The notes below the pieces were generated by a model. The model saw only the letters and a program-made list of their open reading frames with translations, was not told the origin of the DNA and searched no databases. Below, piece by piece: positions 4,960-6,105 of a DNA stretch of 6,105 bases. Origin of the DNA: JAWVZY01 sp033721955 (GTDB taxonomy: Bacteria > Patescibacteriota > Minisyncoccia > Spechtbacterales > 2-12-FULL-38-22); the NCBI GenBank assembly GCA_033721955.1, contig JAWVZY010000042.1, positions 1-6,105 of the forward strand. Direction: 5' to 3'. Numbering within the stretch: position 1 is the first letter of the stretch; each line of letters opens with the position of its first letter. The position numbers were made by a program, and so were the translations under genes.

Positions 4960-6105
4960 TCTACTTCGTTTGTTTCAAAGTCCCAAAGATTATGCGGGAC
5001 ATCAGAAAACAACTCAGCTATCTCTTCCTTTTCAACTGTTTCATTTTCAAGCAAGGCCTCTACCATTCTTTTCATGGCTCCATCCTTGAATTTTTCAACT
5101 ATGGTTTCGGCAACCCTATAAGCATTATCTACGATCTTTTTCGCTTCGCGATCAATTGCAGCTGCTGCCTCATCACCGTAATCCGCTTCCCGCGAATAAT
5201 CACGGCCCAAAAATACATTACCGCTATCTTTACCATACTGCAGAAGGCCAAGCTCTTCGCTCATGCCATACTCCATTACCATGCTCCTGGCAACTTCAGT
5301 TGCCTTTTGGAGGTCATTGGCTGCACCTGTTGTCGGATCGCCGAATACAGCTTCCTCAGCAGCCCGTCCACCGGTTAACATAGCAATCTGATCAAGCATC
5401 TCACTTTTTCTCTTGAGATATTTGTCATGAGTCGGCAATGCCAAAGTGTGACCAAGAGAGCGCCCACGCGCTACAATTGTTACTTTATGCACAGGATCTG
5501 TATTCTTAAGAGCATAGCCCACAAGAGCATGACCTGTTTCATGCCAAGCGACCATCCTTTTTTCTTCATCACTCATAACGTTTGTCTTGCGCTCGGGTCC
5601 GGCAATTACTCTGTCAATTGCCTCTTCAAGTTCCAATTGAGTGATTTGCTTCTTATTTCTTCTGGCAGCTAAAAGAGCTGCTTCATTTACAAGGTTGGCC
5701 AGATCAGCTCCGGTAAATCCCGGAGTCCTGCGTGCCAGCACTCTAAGGTTAACTTCAGAAGAAAGCGGCTTCCCTCTGGAATGCACTTCTAAAATTGCCT
5801 GTCTGCTGTTAATATCCGGTCCATCAACTGTTATCTGCCTGTCAAAGCGCCCGGGACGCAAAAGAGCGGGGTCAAGAATATCAGGGCGGTTAGTTGCTGC
5901 TATAACAACTACACCACTATTTGGAGCAAAACCATCAAGCTCAACCAAGAGCTGGTTGAGAGTTTGCTCGCGTTCATCATGACCTCCGCCAAGACCCGCA
6001 CCCCTATGCCTGCCTACAGCGTCAATTTCATCAATAAATACAATGGCGGGTGAATTTGCCTGCGCTTCCTCAAATAAGTTACGCACTCTGGAGGCTCCAA
6101 CACCA
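4944..6105 (-). CDS. ftsH: ATP-dependent zinc metalloprotease FtsH, C-terminal part (5' end outside window)
   Basis: Membrane-anchored hexameric AAA+ protease that unfolds and degrades damaged membrane proteins and short-lived regulators. The 386 visible residues begin inside the AAA domain at GVGASRVRNLF, the segment just after the pore aromatic. They include Walker B (IVFIDEID 21-28), sensor 1 (AATNRPD 69-75), arginine fingers in LLRPGRFDR (R83, R86), and the protease zinc site HETGH (188-192) with the third ligand D264 in NDLQKAT. Active-site residues are intact. The N-terminal membrane helices and Walker A are beyond 6105; the GTG at 6086 is an internal valine and not the start. The C-terminal tail after the helical protease domain is short (ends near EVENSVL). 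It converges with the LTD-protein gene and its stop codon lies in a hairpin loop. Confidence 0.98.
   Translation of the reverse strand, partial: GVGASRVRNLFEEAQANSPAIVFIDEIDAVGRHRGAGLGGGHDEREQTLNQLLVELDGFAPNSGVVVIAATNRPDILDPALLRPGRFDRQITVDGPDINSRQAILEVHSRGKPLSSEVNLRVLARRTPGFTGADLANLVNEAALLAARRNKKQITQLELEEAIDRVIAGPERKTNVMSDEEKRMVAWHETGHALVGYALKNTDPVHKVTIVARGRSLGHTLALPTHDKYLKRKSEMLDQIAMLTGGRAAEEAVFGDPTTGAANDLQKATEVARSMVMEYGMSEELGLLQYGKDSGNVFLGRDYSREADYGDEAAAAIDREAKKIVDNAYRVAETIVEKFKDGAMKRMVEALLENETVEKEEIAELFSDVPHNLWDFETNEVENSVL

Noticed and set aside
4992..5378. Plus-strand open frames across ftsH
   Set aside because: They lie wholly inside the strongly conserved ftsH coding sequence on the other strand and have no family features.
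6084..6086. GTG as the ftsH start codon
   Set aside because: The frame stays open to the window edge and the upstream residues GVGASR are conserved FtsH core sequence, so this is an internal valine.
1..6105. Recoded TGA (genetic code 25) because none of the six visible stop codons is TGA
   Set aside because: All genes read cleanly with the standard code, glycine is encoded by GGN at conserved sites, and six stops (four TAA, two TAG) are too few to infer anything.
1..6105. CRISPR array, tRNA/rRNA genes, insertion sequences or attachment sites
   Set aside because: No regularly spaced repeats, cloverleaf-like sequences, transposase genes or terminal inverted repeats were seen; intergenic stretches are all under 140 nt.

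Overview
The window looks like a piece of a small-genome bacterium of the Candidate Phyla Radiation (Patescibacteria), most like Parcubacteria-type genomes. This is inference from gene content and style: a single-TM POTRA/FtsQ-like protein with a cysteine pair beside serS, a DUF3105 membrane protein, a two-domain lamin-tail (LTD) surface protein, AT-rich leaders with almost no Shine-Dalgarno sequences, and short intergenic gaps. No gene is interrupted by in-frame TGA, so nothing suggests a recoded TGA.

Layout. Positions 1-2624 hold a four-gene minus-strand cluster, read from right to left: a DUF3105 membrane protein (2624-2019), a 76-aa hypothetical (2015-1785), seryl-tRNA synthetase serS (1776-520), and the N-terminal part of a POTRA/FtsQ-like protein (488-1, cut by the window edge). 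Gaps are 3, 8 and 31 nt. A good sigma70-type promoter lies just upstream of the first gene (TTGCCA-17-TATACT, 2688-2660). Next comes an independent minus-strand unit, 2741-3382, a multi-pass membrane protein of unknown function with its own strong promoter (TTTACA-17-TATAAT), a clear Shine-Dalgarno and its own intrinsic terminator. A 137-nt divergent intergenic region separates it from the only plus-strand gene, 3520-4881, an exported, C-terminally anchored protein with two lamin-tail domains and a Pro-Glu linker. That gene converges on ftsH (4944-6105, minus, 5' part cut off by the window). Two hairpins sit in the convergent gap, one of them a bidirectional terminator and the other containing the ftsH stop codon in its loop.

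Working together. The operon mixes translation (SerRS) with envelope proteins (DUF3105, FtsQ-like). FtsH is the membrane-protein quality-control AAA+ protease. Four or more of the six other products are membrane or surface proteins, so the locus is envelope-rich, but no defence, mobile or biosynthetic system is visible. The most unusual local signals are a perfect four-copy heptanucleotide repeat in the start of the DUF3105 gene (unit length not divisible by 3), an LPXT-like C-terminal signal in the LTD protein, and the near-absence of Shine-Dalgarno sequences.
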